NCBI GenBank assembly: GCA_045648985.1 | Contig: JAZROZ010000011.1 | Span: 1-64,000, forward strand | Length of the DNA: 64,000 nt | Reading direction: 5' to 3' | DNA from: SIG437 sp045648985 | GTDB taxonomy: Bacteria; Bacillota; Clostridia; UBA1381; UBA9506 | Part shown: in pieces, positions 34,947-43,920 of the stretch | How positions within the stretch are numbered: the first letter of the stretch is position 1 | How the letters are laid out: every line of letters starts with the position of its first letter | Notes under the pieces: model-generated | The model's input: the letters and a program-made list of their open reading frames with translations, nothing else | Told to the model about the DNA's origin: nothing | Database searches by the model: none | Program-made: the position numbers and the translations under genes

Positions 34947-37043
34947 TCATAAACCAAGGTCAGCTAAAGCGTCTTTTCTTGAAAGGTTAATTCTTCCCTG
35001 CTTGTCGATTTCGATAACCTTAACCATTATTTCATCGCCAACAGAAACAACATCTTCAACCTTTTCTACGCGGTGGTTTTCAAGTTTAGAGATGTGAACC
35101 ATACCGTCAACACCCGGCAGGAATTCAACAAATGCACCAAACGGCATAATGTTAACAACCTTACCTTTAAAGATTGAACCGATTTCAATGTTCCCTGTAA
35201 TTCCCTTGATGATATCCATAGTCTTGTTAGCCATTTCTTCATCAGTTGTTGAAATGTAAATCTTACCTGTTTCTTCAATATCAATCTTAACGCCTGTTTC
35301 TGCGATAATCTTCTGAATTGTCTTACCGCCTGAACCGATAACGTCACGGATTTTATCTGTATCAATCTGCATTGTGTAGATTTTCGGTGCATACTGAGAA
35401 AGTGATTCTCTTGGTGCATCAATAGCAGCTAAAATAACATCATCAATGATGTGATATCTTGCTTCTTTTGTCTGACGGAGTGCTGTTTTAATGATTTCAG
35501 GTGTCAAACCGTCAATTTTGATATCCATCTGGATTGCTGTGATACCTTCTTTAGTACCTGCAACCTTAAAGTCCATATCGCCGTAGAAGTCCTCTAGACC
35601 CTGAATGTCAACCATCGTTATAAATCTTTCGCCTTCAGTTACAAGACCAACTGAAATACCTGCAACAGGCGCTTTAATCGGAACACCTGCATCCATGAGT
35701 GCAAGTGTGCTTGCACATACGCTACCCTGTGATGTACTTCCGTTTGAGCTTAACACTTCAGAAACAAGTCTTATAGCATATGGGAAATCTTCCTGTGACG
35801 GAATAACTGGCTCTAAGGCACGTTCAGCGAGTGCACCGTGACCTATTTCACGTCTTCCCGGTCCTCTTGACGGACGTGTTTCACCAACACTGTATGACGG
35901 GAAATTATAGTGATGCATATATGTTTTCTGCTCGTCTAAATCAAGACCGTCTAAAGACTGTGCATCACCGATAGCACCAAGTGTTGCAACAGTTAAAACC
36001 TGCGTCTGTCCTCTTGCAAAAAGACCTGAACCGTGAGTTCTAGGCAGAATTCCGGCTTCGGCTGAAAGAGGACGGATATCTAAAATTCCTCTGCCGTCAA
36101 CACGTTTTCCCTCGTCTAAAATCCATCTTCTTACAATATATTTCTGGAGCTTTTCAACTGCTTCTGTAACTTCAGCTCCGTTTTCTTCGTCTGTATATCT
36201 GCCGTCAAAGTAATTATAGAGTTCTTCGTAGAATACTTTTAAATTCTGCTCTCTTACATTTTTGTCGTCTGTGTCTAAAGCAACCTTTAACTTAGCTTCA
36301 CCAAACTCTTTGATTTCGTTATATAAAGCTTCATCTACAACGTGGGCTTCGTATGAGAACTTCGGCTTTCCTACTTCTTTCTGGATTTCAGAAATGAAAT
36401 CACAGATCTTCTTGATTTCTTCATGAGCATACATAATAGCATCAAACATAAGCTCTTCTGATACTTCTTTAGCTCCTGCTTCAATCATAACGACTTTTTC
36501 TTTTGTACCTGCAACTGTTAAGTTAAGAGTTGATTTTTCTCTCTGCTCGCAAGTCGGGTTGATAACGAGCTCGCCGTCAACGCAACCAACGATAACACCA
36601 CCGATAGGTCCATTAAACGGAATTTCTGAGATTGAAATTGCAACAGATGCACCGTTCATCGCTGTGATTTCAGGAGAGTTGTCATGTTCAACAGAAAGGA
36701 TTGTGTTAACAACACCAACATCGTTTCTTAAATCCTTCGGGAAAAGCGGTCTTATTGGTCTATCGATAACACGTGATGCTAAGATTGCTTTTTCTGAAGG
36801 ACGACCTTCTCTTTTTATAAAACCACCTGGAATTTTACCAACAGAATAAAGTCTTTCCTCATAATCAACAGAAAGTGGGAAGAAATCTACTCCCTCTCTC
36901 GGTTTTGCAGATGCTGTAGCTGTTGATAAAACCACAGTATCGCCATAGCTTACCATAGCTGCACCGCTTGCCAAGTATGCATATTTTCCGATTTCTACAA
37001 CAAACGGTCTGCCTGCTATCTCTGTTTCAAAACGTTTGTACAT
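34947..37043 (-). CDS. pnp: Polynucleotide phosphorylase
   Basis: PNPase degrades RNA 3' to 5' phosphorolytically and is part of RNA turnover. The 698 residues include two RNase PH domains (first with FFPLSVDYEERLYSVGKIPG, second with GSGLFARGQTQVLT). They are followed by a KH domain (IRDVIGSGGKTIQKI) and a C-terminal S1 domain (GKVVNIMPFGAFVEFLPG). rpsO is not upstream, unlike in many bacteria. The leader has a long hairpin and a sigma-A promoter. Confidence 0.97.
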   Translation of the reverse strand: MYKRFETEIAGRPFVVEIGKYAYLASGAAMVSYGDTVVLSTATASAKPREGVDFFPLSVDYEERLYSVGKIPGGFIKREGRPSEKAILASRVIDRPIRPLFPKDLRNDVGVVNTILSVEHDNSPEITAMNGASVAISISEIPFNGPIGGVIVGCVDGELVINPTCEQREKSTLNLTVAGTKEKVVMIEAGAKEVSEELMFDAIMYAHEEIKKICDFISEIQKEVGKPKFSYEAHVVDEALYNEIKEFGEAKLKVALDTDDKNVREQNLKVFYEELYNYFDGRYTDEENGAEVTEAVEKLQKYIVRRWILDEGKRVDGRGILDIRPLSAEAGILPRTHGSGLFARGQTQVLTVATLGAIGDAQSLDGLDLDEQKTYMHHYNFPSYSVGETRPSRGPGRREIGHGALAERALEPVIPSQEDFPYAIRLVSEVLSSNGSTSQGSVCASTLALMDAGVPIKAPVAGISVGLVTEGERFITMVDIQGLEDFYGDMDFKVAGTKEGITAIQMDIKIDGLTPEIIKTALRQTKEARYHIIDDVILAAIDAPRESLSQYAPKIYTMQIDTDKIRDVIGSGGKTIQKIIAETGVKIDIEETGKIYISTTDEEMANKTMDIIKGITGNIEIGSIFKGKVVNIMPFGAFVEFLPGVDGMVHISKLENHRVEKVEDVVSVGDEIMVKVIEIDKQGRINLSRKDALADLGL

Positions 37044-37081
37044 ATTGTACCTCCAAAAATTATTTTTTCAGAGCTGGAAGC

Positions 37082-37132
37082 AAGAGATAAGAAATAAAAC
37101 GTAAATTTTTTACGGCTTATTTCTTACTTCTT
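37082..37132 (-). promoter_or_regulatory. Long stem-loop in the pnp leader
   Basis: On the minus strand the arms AAGAAGTAAGAAATAA and TTATTTCTTATCTCTT pair with a two-base mismatch. An inner CGTAAA/TTTACG stem extends the pairing. In E. coli the pnp leader is a hairpin cut by RNase III for autocontrol; a similar role here is inference. Confidence 0.45.
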
Positions 37133-37156
37133 ACCTTTCCGACCCTGTAATTTGTT

Positions 37157-37185
37157 ATTATACCACATTTTCTCAATAAAATCAA
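37157..37185 (-). promoter_or_regulatory. Sigma-A promoter of pnp
   Basis: Minus strand: -35 TTGATT (37180-37185), 17-bp spacer, -10 TATAAT (37157-37162). It lies just upstream of the leader hairpin. Confidence 0.75.
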
Positions 37186-37280
37186 TACATATGAAATGCA
37201 AAATATCACAATTTTTAAAGGCTAGTCATAAAACGGATAAAATGAAAATATAGTTTAAAAAAAGAACGGAGGAAATCATT

Positions 37281-38357
37281 ATGAACAGAAGCAAAAAAAG
37301 ATTTTACGGCAGTACAATAGTTTTAAAAAAGCAATTTTTATATATGACCGCTTTCGTCTGCCTTTTCGCTTTTTTATCTGGGCACAGCATAAATATAATC
37401 ACACAAACGATTAGGACAGATATTTATAAATCCTGCCTTTTATCGACACTTCCCGTTTTAGATATAAAAAAAGCAAAAAGCAAGCTCAGTATAACACCAA
37501 TAAATACAGTAAGTTACCTGCTTCCTGTTTTAAAATCAAATGATGATATGAATAAAAAATATGCAACTCGTTACGGCTTCATAAAAGAAGAAACCGGTTT
37601 TGAGAAAGTCACAGAAAGCCTTATAGCAGAAAATGTACTTGAAACAGACCTGTCAGTCGGTGGTATAGTATTTTCAAACCCTACAAATTATAGTGTTGAT
37701 GCAAGCACTCTGCTCTCTTTTCCGCTTTCAATATCACCGCCTGATAATACTCCGCGTGTCTTAATCGTCCATACACACTCATCAGAAGCATACGCTGCTT
37801 CTTTAAATGCCCGTAGCGATAACCCCGAAGAAAATGTTATAAGGGTTGGCTCAAAAATTGCCGAAGAGCTTAACAAAAAAGGCATTGTCACAATTCACGA
37901 TACCACAAGAAATGATTATCCGTCATATAACGGCTCGTATAAAAAGAGCCTTGCAACAGTGGAAAAAAACCTCGAAAAATATCCAACCATACAAATCGTT
38001 TTAGACATACACCGTGACTATATTGAAAGAGATTCCAATCAGTTAAAGCCGACTGCCATTTTTGACGAGGGCAAAGCCGCACAGATAATGTTTGTCGTAG
38101 GAACGGACTCTATGGGGCTTTACCATCCCGACTGGAGAGAAAATTTAAGTTTAGCAGTCAAACTACAAAACAATCTTTTAACAACACGTCCCAACTTATG
38201 CAGGGCAATCAACATCAGAACAGAAAGGTTTAACCATCACACCACAAAAGGCTCAATGATAATCGAGGTCGGAAGCTCTGCAAATACATTAGATGAAGCC
38301 TTGCGCTCGGCTGAATATATTGCAAATGCTCTTTTTAATATTTTAAAAAATCTGTAA
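37281..38357 (+). CDS. spoIIP: Stage II sporulation protein P
   Basis: SpoIIP is a cell-wall amidase and endopeptidase of the SpoIIDMP engulfment machine. The 358-residue protein has an N-terminal membrane segment (about 17-40). The periplasmic-side C-terminal amidase-like domain contains LIVHTHSSEAY, with the catalytic His and Glu, and IVLDIHRDYIERD. A late Glu sits in GSMIIEVGSSANT. AGGAGG precedes the ATG. It is separate from gpr, which is often its neighbour. Confidence 0.92.
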   Translation: MNRSKKRFYGSTIVLKKQFLYMTAFVCLFAFLSGHSINIITQTIRTDIYKSCLLSTLPVLDIKKAKSKLSITPINTVSYLLPVLKSNDDMNKKYATRYGFIKEETGFEKVTESLIAENVLETDLSVGGIVFSNPTNYSVDASTLLSFPLSISPPDNTPRVLIVHTHSSEAYAASLNARSDNPEENVIRVGSKIAEELNKKGIVTIHDTTRNDYPSYNGSYKKSLATVEKNLEKYPTIQIVLDIHRDYIERDSNQLKPTAIFDEGKAAQIMFVVGTDSMGLYHPDWRENLSLAVKLQNNLLTTRPNLCRAINIRTERFNHHTTKGSMIIEVGSSANTLDEALRSAEYIANALFNILKNL

Positions 38358-38434
38358 ATTAAAATGCATTTTGATTGACATATCTTACATTTTGTACTAA
38401 CATTAAAACATCACAACAGAAAAGAGGGGTTCCT

Positions 38435-39097
38435 ATGGCAGACCATATGTATAAACTTTCAGAAGTGCCAAAAGGCAAAAGGCTTGAACATTTCAGGGAA
38501 TACTATATGTTTAAAACTGTTATTTGGATAGTTTTAATAGTTTCGATAATATCACTTTTGAAAACTGTATTCTTCGCCGCTAAACCCGATGTTAAAATTA
38601 TGGTTGCAACAAACGAGTTTCTTCCGCAGGAAATATGGGCAGATTTACAAACAGAAATGACGAGCTTTTGCTCCGACTACAACGAAGATGGAAAAAGCTT
38701 GATTGAAATGAACGTGAATACATTTGATAACTCAACTAAAGCAAACGCCCAGCAAAACACCGTCGCTACGCAACGTTATATGGCAGTACTGGCTATGGCG
38801 GAGCATCTTATTCAGATTGTAGACGAAGAACATTACGAAGATTTGAAAAATCAGGGGTTAATAGGAACTTATAAAGACTTAGCAGACTATAATACATTCA
38901 AAGACGAAAGCGAAGAAGTTAAAATACCACTTTCTTCTATTGGGGCTTTTAAGGACATTACGGATAATATGGTAAATGAACATTATCTCACTATCAGAAC
39001 GCGCGAAGGCTCACAGCTCGGCGATAAAAAGAAAAAAATTAAAAACTACGATAACCACGTAGAAGTATTTGCGCGTCTTGCGTATTTTGAAAAATAA
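38435..39097 (+). CDS. Single-pass membrane protein of unknown function
   Basis: A 220-residue protein with a basic N-terminus (VPKGKRLEHFREYY) and one transmembrane helix at about 33-53. An extracytoplasmic domain of about 165 residues begins PDVKIMVATNEFLP. I do not recognise a family. The ATG at 38435 follows AAAGAGGGG; the 20 residues upstream in frame lack a site. It lies 77 nt after spoIIP and may be cotranscribed, so a sporulation role is possible. Confidence 0.6.
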   Translation: MADHMYKLSEVPKGKRLEHFREYYMFKTVIWIVLIVSIISLLKTVFFAAKPDVKIMVATNEFLPQEIWADLQTEMTSFCSDYNEDGKSLIEMNVNTFDNSTKANAQQNTVATQRYMAVLAMAEHLIQIVDEEHYEDLKNQGLIGTYKDLADYNTFKDESEEVKIPLSSIGAFKDITDNMVNEHYLTIRTREGSQLGDKKKKIKNYDNHVEVFARLAYFEK

Positions 39098-39115
39098 GAT
39101 TTTAAACCAGCATAC

Positions 39116-39151
39116 AAAAAGTTCAGGTGGCTTTGGCCCCCTGAACTTTTT
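39116..39151. terminator. Bidirectional terminator
   Basis: 12-bp stem (39116-39127 with 39140-39151) with a 12-nt loop and T/A-rich flanks. It separates the plus-strand membrane protein gene from dCMP deaminase on the minus strand. Confidence 0.8.
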
Positions 39152-39170
39152 ATATTACATTCTTTTATTT

Positions 39171-39650
39171 CTACATCGGCGGAAGTGTATCGTCATTTAT
39201 AATCCACTTCTCTACATTTAGTATTCTGTATGTATCTTCTGTATCACGGATAACAACATCTTTTATACCTGCATTAATTATCATACGCTGACACATTGCA
39301 CAACAGTTTGTGCCCGATAAAAGCTCTGCAGTTTTCGGGTCTGTGCAGGCAAGGTATAGCGTCGCGCCGATAGAATCGCGACGCGATGCACTTATAATGC
39401 AGTTCATTTCTGCATGAACAGAACGACACATTTCATATCTTTCACCATGAGGGATATTTAGCTTTTCTCTTATACAAACACCTAAATCCACACAATTTTT
39501 TCTTGAACGAGGTGCACCGTTATATCCTGTTGAAATAATTTCGTCATTCTTTACTAAGATTGCGCCATAATTTCTTCTTAAACACGTTCCGCGTTTTGAT
39601 ACGGTCTGAGCAATATCAAGATAATAATTGATTTTATCTCTTCTTTGCAT
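39171..39650 (-). CDS. dCMP deaminase (ComEB-like)
   Basis: A 159-residue zinc deaminase that makes dUMP from dCMP for thymidylate synthesis. The zinc motifs are HAEMNCIISA (His and Glu) and CCAMCQRMI (two Cys). The Cys-rich LGVCIREKLNIPHG insertion is usual for this group. GGGGGCG lies before the ATG. It is last in the tsaE-tsaB-rpiB run. A riboflavin-type deaminase is less likely by length. Confidence 0.87.
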   Translation of the reverse strand: MQRRDKINYYLDIAQTVSKRGTCLRRNYGAILVKNDEIISTGYNGAPRSRKNCVDLGVCIREKLNIPHGERYEMCRSVHAEMNCIISASRRDSIGATLYLACTDPKTAELLSGTNCCAMCQRMIINAGIKDVVIRDTEDTYRILNVEKWIINDDTLPPM

Positions 39651-39683
39651 AATTTCGCCCCCTGTCGTCTTTTAAAAATTCAA

Positions 39684-40118
39684 TTATTTTTCCAGTGCTG
39701 CTATTTTATCAATTCTTTTTTGATGTCTGCCACCTTCAAACTCTGCTGACATATAGCTATCTACCATTGCAATTGCAAGCTCAGGGCCTACAACACGTCC
39801 ACCAAAAGCAATTATGTTTGCATCATTGTGACGTTTTGTCATTTTAGCAGAGTATTCGTTGTTTAAAAGAGCACAACGGATACCTTCTATTTTATTTGCA
39901 GCAATAGAAATTCCTATACCTGAGCCACAAATTAAAATACCGAACTCATATCCGCCTTTTTTGTACTCTGTGCAAACCGCTTCGGCAATATCAGGATAAT
40001 CTACAGATGCTCCGTCAAATGTTCCGCAGTCTTTTACTTCCTTGCCAATTGATTCTAAATACTTAATCAATACTTCCTTTAATTCATAACCGCCGTGGTC
40101 GCTTCCAATAATAATCAT
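39684..40118 (-). CDS. rpiB: Ribose-5-phosphate isomerase B
   Basis: RpiB interconverts ribose-5-phosphate and ribulose-5-phosphate. The 144-residue protein begins IIIGSDHGGYELKEVLIKYL. It has GILICGSGIGISIAANK with the catalytic Cys and a His in KRHNDANII. Allose-6-phosphate isomerase is a close relative, so the sugar is not fixed by sequence. AAAGGA precedes the ATG, and the gene is 14 nt after tsaB. Confidence 0.93.
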   Translation of the reverse strand: MIIIGSDHGGYELKEVLIKYLESIGKEVKDCGTFDGASVDYPDIAEAVCTEYKKGGYEFGILICGSGIGISIAANKIEGIRCALLNNEYSAKMTKRHNDANIIAFGGRVVGPELAIAMVDSYMSAEFEGGRHQKRIDKIAALEK

Positions 40119-40132
40119 TTCATTATTCCTTT

Positions 40133-40807
40133 CTATTTGTTTTCAAATTCGCGCTCTGCCTGACTTTTTCTTAAATAAACAGGCGCCAAGTGCGTATAAT
40201 CTGTAAATTCATTGCTTACTATCAAATTCTGAGCCGCTTTGCAGACGCTTCCGCCACGCATAATGCTCATGTTTTGCGGAGCAACTGAAAAATCATTATT
40301 TCCCTCAATCTGCTCTTTAAATTTTATAGCTCCATCACCTATGAACATAGCTTTTTTGCCTTTGAAATAATCTAAAAGCTCGTCTATTTTCATAACTGTT
40401 GGGCTTAGTACTTCTTCCATATCGTCAGAATATGCCGCACAAAAAACCTCGTCTGCCCTTGCAAAAACTGTTGGCACTATAAGTTCGCTAACCCCCTGTG
40501 CATTATAACCAAGAGCTAGTAAACTCGAAACACCCACTGCCTTTTTCCCAAGCGCTCCGCACAAGCCTTTTATTGTTGCAACACCAATCCTTATTCCCGT
40601 AAACGAGCCTGGCCCAAGTCCACAGGCAAAAACGTCAATGTCGCTATATCCCAAAGACGTATCTAAAAGCATCTTCTCTATAAGCGGCAAAAATTTTTCT
40701 GAATGTGTGTTATCTATATTAAGTGTATATTCACAGATAATCTCTTCATCTTTCATTAAAGCAACAGTTGCAGCTTTCTGTGATGTATCTGTTCCCAAAA
40801 TAAGCAT
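40133..40807 (-). CDS. tsaB: tRNA t6A biosynthesis protein TsaB
   Basis: TsaB binds TsaD and TsaE to make N6-threonylcarbamoyl-A37 in tRNAs that read ANN codons. The 224-residue protein begins LILGTDTSQKAATVAL. It has the signature VFACGLGPGSFTGIRIGVAT near residue 60 and no metal ligands, as expected for the inactive ASKHA member. It lies 9 nt after tsaE. The usual rimI and tsaD are not adjacent. Confidence 0.94.
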   Translation of the reverse strand: MLILGTDTSQKAATVALMKDEEIICEYTLNIDNTHSEKFLPLIEKMLLDTSLGYSDIDVFACGLGPGSFTGIRIGVATIKGLCGALGKKAVGVSSLLALGYNAQGVSELIVPTVFARADEVFCAAYSDDMEEVLSPTVMKIDELLDYFKGKKAMFIGDGAIKFKEQIEGNNDFSVAPQNMSIMRGGSVCKAAQNLIVSNEFTDYTHLAPVYLRKSQAEREFENK

Positions 40808-40816
40808 TCTTTAGCC

Positions 40817-41263
40817 TCACTTTTCAGTTATTGTAATGCGCCTGAGGGTTTCATCATCAAAAGAAACTCTTTCAATTTCCACATCTATACGGTTTTGAGG
40901 AAGCTCGTCATAGATGTTTTGGGGCCACTCTATTATACAGACCCCGCCCTTTTTCAGATACTCATCAAAGCCTATCTCGACAAGCTCGGAAGTATCTTCA
41001 ATTCTGTACATATCAAAGTGGAAAATATCAAAATTTTCCGCCTCATACTCATTTACTATCGTAAAGGTAGGACTGTTTATATAGTCATCAGTTCCCAGTG
41101 CCTTGCATAAACCCCTTGTAAACACAGTCTTGCCGACTCCAAGGTCACCAAAAAGGCAAACAACATCACCATTTTTTAAACTATTAGCAAACTCGCAAGC
41201 AAGATATGTCGTTTCCTCTTCGCTGTTTGTTATATATTCTTTAAAAGCTTTCTTGTCTTCCAT
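40817..41263 (-). CDS. tsaE: tRNA t6A biosynthesis ATPase TsaE
   Basis: TsaE is the small ATPase that cycles the TsaBD complex. The 148-residue protein has a Walker A LFGDLGVGKTVFTRGLCKAL near residue 40, NSPTFTIVNEYE, and a WPQNIYDELP region typical of the family. The ATG at 41263 has only a weak site; a TTG at 41269 is possible. It lies 8 nt after the small membrane protein gene. Confidence 0.92.
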   Translation of the reverse strand: MEDKKAFKEYITNSEEETTYLACEFANSLKNGDVVCLFGDLGVGKTVFTRGLCKALGTDDYINSPTFTIVNEYEAENFDIFHFDMYRIEDTSELVEIGFDEYLKKGGVCIIEWPQNIYDELPQNRIDVEIERVSFDDETLRRITITEK

Positions 41264-41271
41264 AATCAACT

Positions 41272-41724
41272 TTACTGTACCACCTCTGGCGCTGATTCTG
41301 TAACAGGCTCGGCTACAGGTGCAAAATCTGCTGCAGACTGTACTTCAGGTGCAGGTTGCACTTCAGGCTCAGGTTGCACTTCAGGCGCAGGCGCTTGTGT
41401 AGGCTTTTGTGCCGGCTTTGGTGCTATTGTCTGCTGCGGCACTATCACATCTCCCAAATCGCCACTTCCTATTCCAAGCTGCCTTTCAAGCTCTTTGATT
41501 CTTGCGTCTTTTTCTATAACCATTCTTTCTAATTCTTCATACGTCGGCTTTGGTGTAGGTGAAGCCCCTGCTATTTCCTCTATCTCAGGAACATCAGGCG
41601 CCTGATTTGATTTTAAAATCATACTTGTCACAGTAAACGAAACCAAAAATAAAGCAACTAAAACTACTGCAATCACAAGTGCCGTTAGAAACTTTTTTAC
41701 CCACGTATTTTTTCTGTATCTCAT
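41272..41724 (-). CDS. Membrane-anchored Pro/Glu-rich protein
   Basis: A 150-residue protein with one membrane helix (about 11-36), a short coiled coil (YEELERMVIEKDARIKELER, near 62-81) and a Pro/Ala/Glu-rich tail. The tail holds three tandem six-residue units of the form P-x-P-E-V-Q near 117-134. There is no known domain. It is probably exported or faces the wall, with the tail acting as a spacer. It heads the tsaE-tsaB-rpiB operon and has its own promoter. Confidence 0.58.
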   Translation of the reverse strand: MRYRKNTWVKKFLTALVIAVVLVALFLVSFTVTSMILKSNQAPDVPEIEEIAGASPTPKPTYEELERMVIEKDARIKELERQLGIGSGDLGDVIVPQQTIAPKPAQKPTQAPAPEVQPEPEVQPAPEVQSAADFAPVAEPVTESAPEVVQ

Positions 41725-41758
41725 TATTTTTCTTCTCCAATCGTAAATCTATTTTCAT

Positions 41759-41787
41759 ATTTTATCACAAAAAATATACAATGTAAA
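41759..41787 (-). promoter_or_regulatory. Sigma-A promoter of the tsaE-tsaB-rpiB operon
   Basis: Minus strand: -35 TTTACA (41782-41787), 17-bp spacer, -10 TAAAAT (41759-41764), 35 bp before the small membrane protein gene. Confidence 0.6.
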
Positions 41788-41798
41788 GCAATAAATAC

Positions 41799-42998
41799 TT
41801 ATTCAACCAAACAAGGTATATCTCCATCTGATACTTTCACCTTGATTTTGTCCCCTTTTACCACGTCATTTGCAGAGCGGATTACTTTTCCGCTATCATC
41901 TAAAGCCACCGCATAGCCTCTTGTCAAAACACTGAGAGGACTTAGTGCATCAAGCTTTCCTGCAAGCTTTAAAAAGGCTTCTTTTTTTGTCCTTAATATG
42001 TCCTTTGCGGCATTCTCCAAATTCAAGCAATAGTTATCAAGCAAAATTTGCTTGTCCTTTATGAGATTTTCAAGTAGCTCTGAAAGTGGCTTCCTTTCGC
42101 AAACTGAAAGTTTATGACGCTTTCTTTCAATCACACCGTTTACACTCATAAACATCTTGCTTTTAGCAGACATTAAATATGAAATAAGCTCTTTGGTGTC
42201 AGGCACGCAAACCTCTGCCGCCGCTGACGGAGTTGGCGCTCTTAAATCGGCAACAAAATCTGCGATTGTAAAATCAACTTCGTGCCCAACTGCAGATATT
42301 ACGGGAATTTCAGATGCAAAAATCGCCCTTGCAACACATTCCTCGTTAAATGCCCACAAATCCTCAATAGAGCCGCCACCACGTCCAACAATCAAAACAT
42401 CAGCAAGCTTATGCTTATTAAAATATTCTATTGCAAAAGCTATCTCATCTTTAGCTCCTTCACCCTGTACCGCCACAGGAAAAACACATACTTTAGCGCG
42501 CGGATAACGTCTTTTTAAAACATTTATAATATCTCGTACTGCCGCGCCTGTCGCCGCTGTGACAACACCTACTGTTTCTGGAAATTTTGGGATAGGCTTT
42601 TTGAATTTATCGTTAAATAAACCTTCTTCGGAAAGCTTTGCCTTTAGTTGTTCAAATGCGATATACAATGCTCCAACACCATCAGGCTCAATACTTTCAA
42701 TATATAACTGATACTGTCCGTCACGTTCATATACGGAAACACGTCCGCGTGCGATTATCTTCATACCGTTTTCAAGCTCAAACCGCATATCCTTTGCCGC
42801 GCCCTTAAACATCACGGCTTTTATCACAGCACCCTCGTCCTTTAGAGTCATATAGATATGTCCTGATGTATGCACCTTAAGGTTTGAAATCTCACCTTTT
42901 ACGCATATATCTTTAAGGTATGAGTTATTTTCCATAACTCTCTTTATATAATTGTTTAAAGCAGAGACTGTTACAGTCATTATTTTAGAATTTTCCAT
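41799..42998 (-). CDS. xseA: Exodeoxyribonuclease VII large subunit
   Basis: XseA is the catalytic subunit of exonuclease VII, which degrades single-stranded DNA. The 399-residue protein has an N-terminal OB fold (about 1-95, VKGEISNLKVHTSGHIYMTL). The catalytic domain has VGVVTAATGAAVRDI and VGRGGGSIEDLWAFNEE, and a coiled-coil C-terminal part follows. xseB is not directly downstream, although it usually is. AGGAG lies 10 nt before the ATG. It overlaps the TsaD paralogue by 14 nt. Confidence 0.93.
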   Translation of the reverse strand: MENSKIMTVTVSALNNYIKRVMENNSYLKDICVKGEISNLKVHTSGHIYMTLKDEGAVIKAVMFKGAAKDMRFELENGMKIIARGRVSVYERDGQYQLYIESIEPDGVGALYIAFEQLKAKLSEEGLFNDKFKKPIPKFPETVGVVTAATGAAVRDIINVLKRRYPRAKVCVFPVAVQGEGAKDEIAFAIEYFNKHKLADVLIVGRGGGSIEDLWAFNEECVARAIFASEIPVISAVGHEVDFTIADFVADLRAPTPSAAAEVCVPDTKELISYLMSAKSKMFMSVNGVIERKRHKLSVCERKPLSELLENLIKDKQILLDNYCLNLENAAKDILRTKKEAFLKLAGKLDALSPLSVLTRGYAVALDDSGKVIRSANDVVKGDKIKVKVSDGDIPCLVE

Positions 42999-43920
42999 TA
43001 TAAGATTCTCCTGTCATAAGTGAGATTCCAACTGCATTATCTGTTGAGTACGAAGGCGAGCAAAAGTAAGCATCTTTTCCTAAAGCTTTCTCTAAAGTCT
43101 GCCTAATATATGAATTTGATGCCACTCCACCCACAAATAAAATTTTATTTTTCCCATATTTTTGGAATATATGATAAATCGCCTTTAAAAGAGCATCTGC
43201 TATGGCTGAAAATACAAGAAAGGCTGCATCAGAAGCATCAATTCCATTTTCTATCATCTTGAAAAAATGTGTTTCAGTTCCTGAAAAATTTATCTCTGAA
43301 CCCTTAACACATACAGGCGCTTTTTTAAGCTCTGTACTTTTTTTGCAAATTTCATCAAGCGCTTTTCCACACGGAAAATTAAAGCCAAGCTTTACTCCTA
43401 CCCTGTCGATTAACTGACCTGCGCTTATGTCTAAGGTTTTTCCAACGATTTCTGCACTAAAACGTGCACCATCTTTTTTAACGTCAAGTATTTCAGTTGT
43501 GCCCCCTGACATATGAACGGCATAAAATCTGCCATCTTTAAGGCCGCTCGAGAAAGCACCTGCTGCCGTATGCCCCTCCTGATGTGAAAATTCATAGTAC
43601 GGCACACCCAATGTTTTTGCAATTATTTTACCTGCACTCATGCCACCTAAAAACACAGGCATATAAGAGCCTTCCACATTTCTCGGTGCATAGCTTACAC
43701 CAACTGCGGAGATTTGTTTTAAATCAACCTCGCATTTACAAAACAACTCGGGAAGATTCTTAGTGTGCAAAAAAAGCGCATCGCTTTGTCTTAAGCCCCG
43801 CGCTCCTTCTTTTACTTCGAGTAATCTGCGTATATCTGAAAGAACGTTTCCGCAGTCATCCGTAACCGAAATTGAAGTTGTATAATTGCTTGTATCTATA
43901 CCTAAAAAAGTTTGTCTCAC
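42985..43920 (-). CDS. TsaD/Kae1 paralogue (peptidase M22 family)
   Basis: A 311-residue ASKHA-fold protein related to TsaD. Metal ligands appear in SHQEGHTAAG (HxxxH) and YSTDNAVGIS (Asp). A glycine-rich MSGGTTE and the terminal FVGGVASNSYIRQ are also present. It begins GIDTSNYTTSIS rather than the canonical GIETSCDE, and is about 25 residues shorter than normal TsaD. Such paralogues occur beside a true TsaD in Clostridia; their function is unknown. The GTG start overlaps the nusB stop (GTGA), suggesting coupling. Confidence 0.78.
   Translation of the reverse strand: MRQTFLGIDTSNYTTSISVTDDCGNVLSDIRRLLEVKEGARGLRQSDALFLHTKNLPELFCKCEVDLKQISAVGVSYAPRNVEGSYMPVFLGGMSAGKIIAKTLGVPYYEFSHQEGHTAAGAFSSGLKDGRFYAVHMSGGTTEILDVKKDGARFSAEIVGKTLDISAGQLIDRVGVKLGFNFPCGKALDEICKKSTELKKAPVCVKGSEINFSGTETHFFKMIENGIDASDAAFLVFSAIADALLKAIYHIFQKYGKNKILFVGGVASNSYIRQTLEKALGKDAYFCSPSYSTDNAVGISLMTGESYNGKF

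Noticed and set aside
41330..41400. Possible CRISPR-like repeat
   Set aside because: The 18-bp units are in frame, have no spacers and encode a Pro/Glu-rich tail. They are coding tandem repeats.
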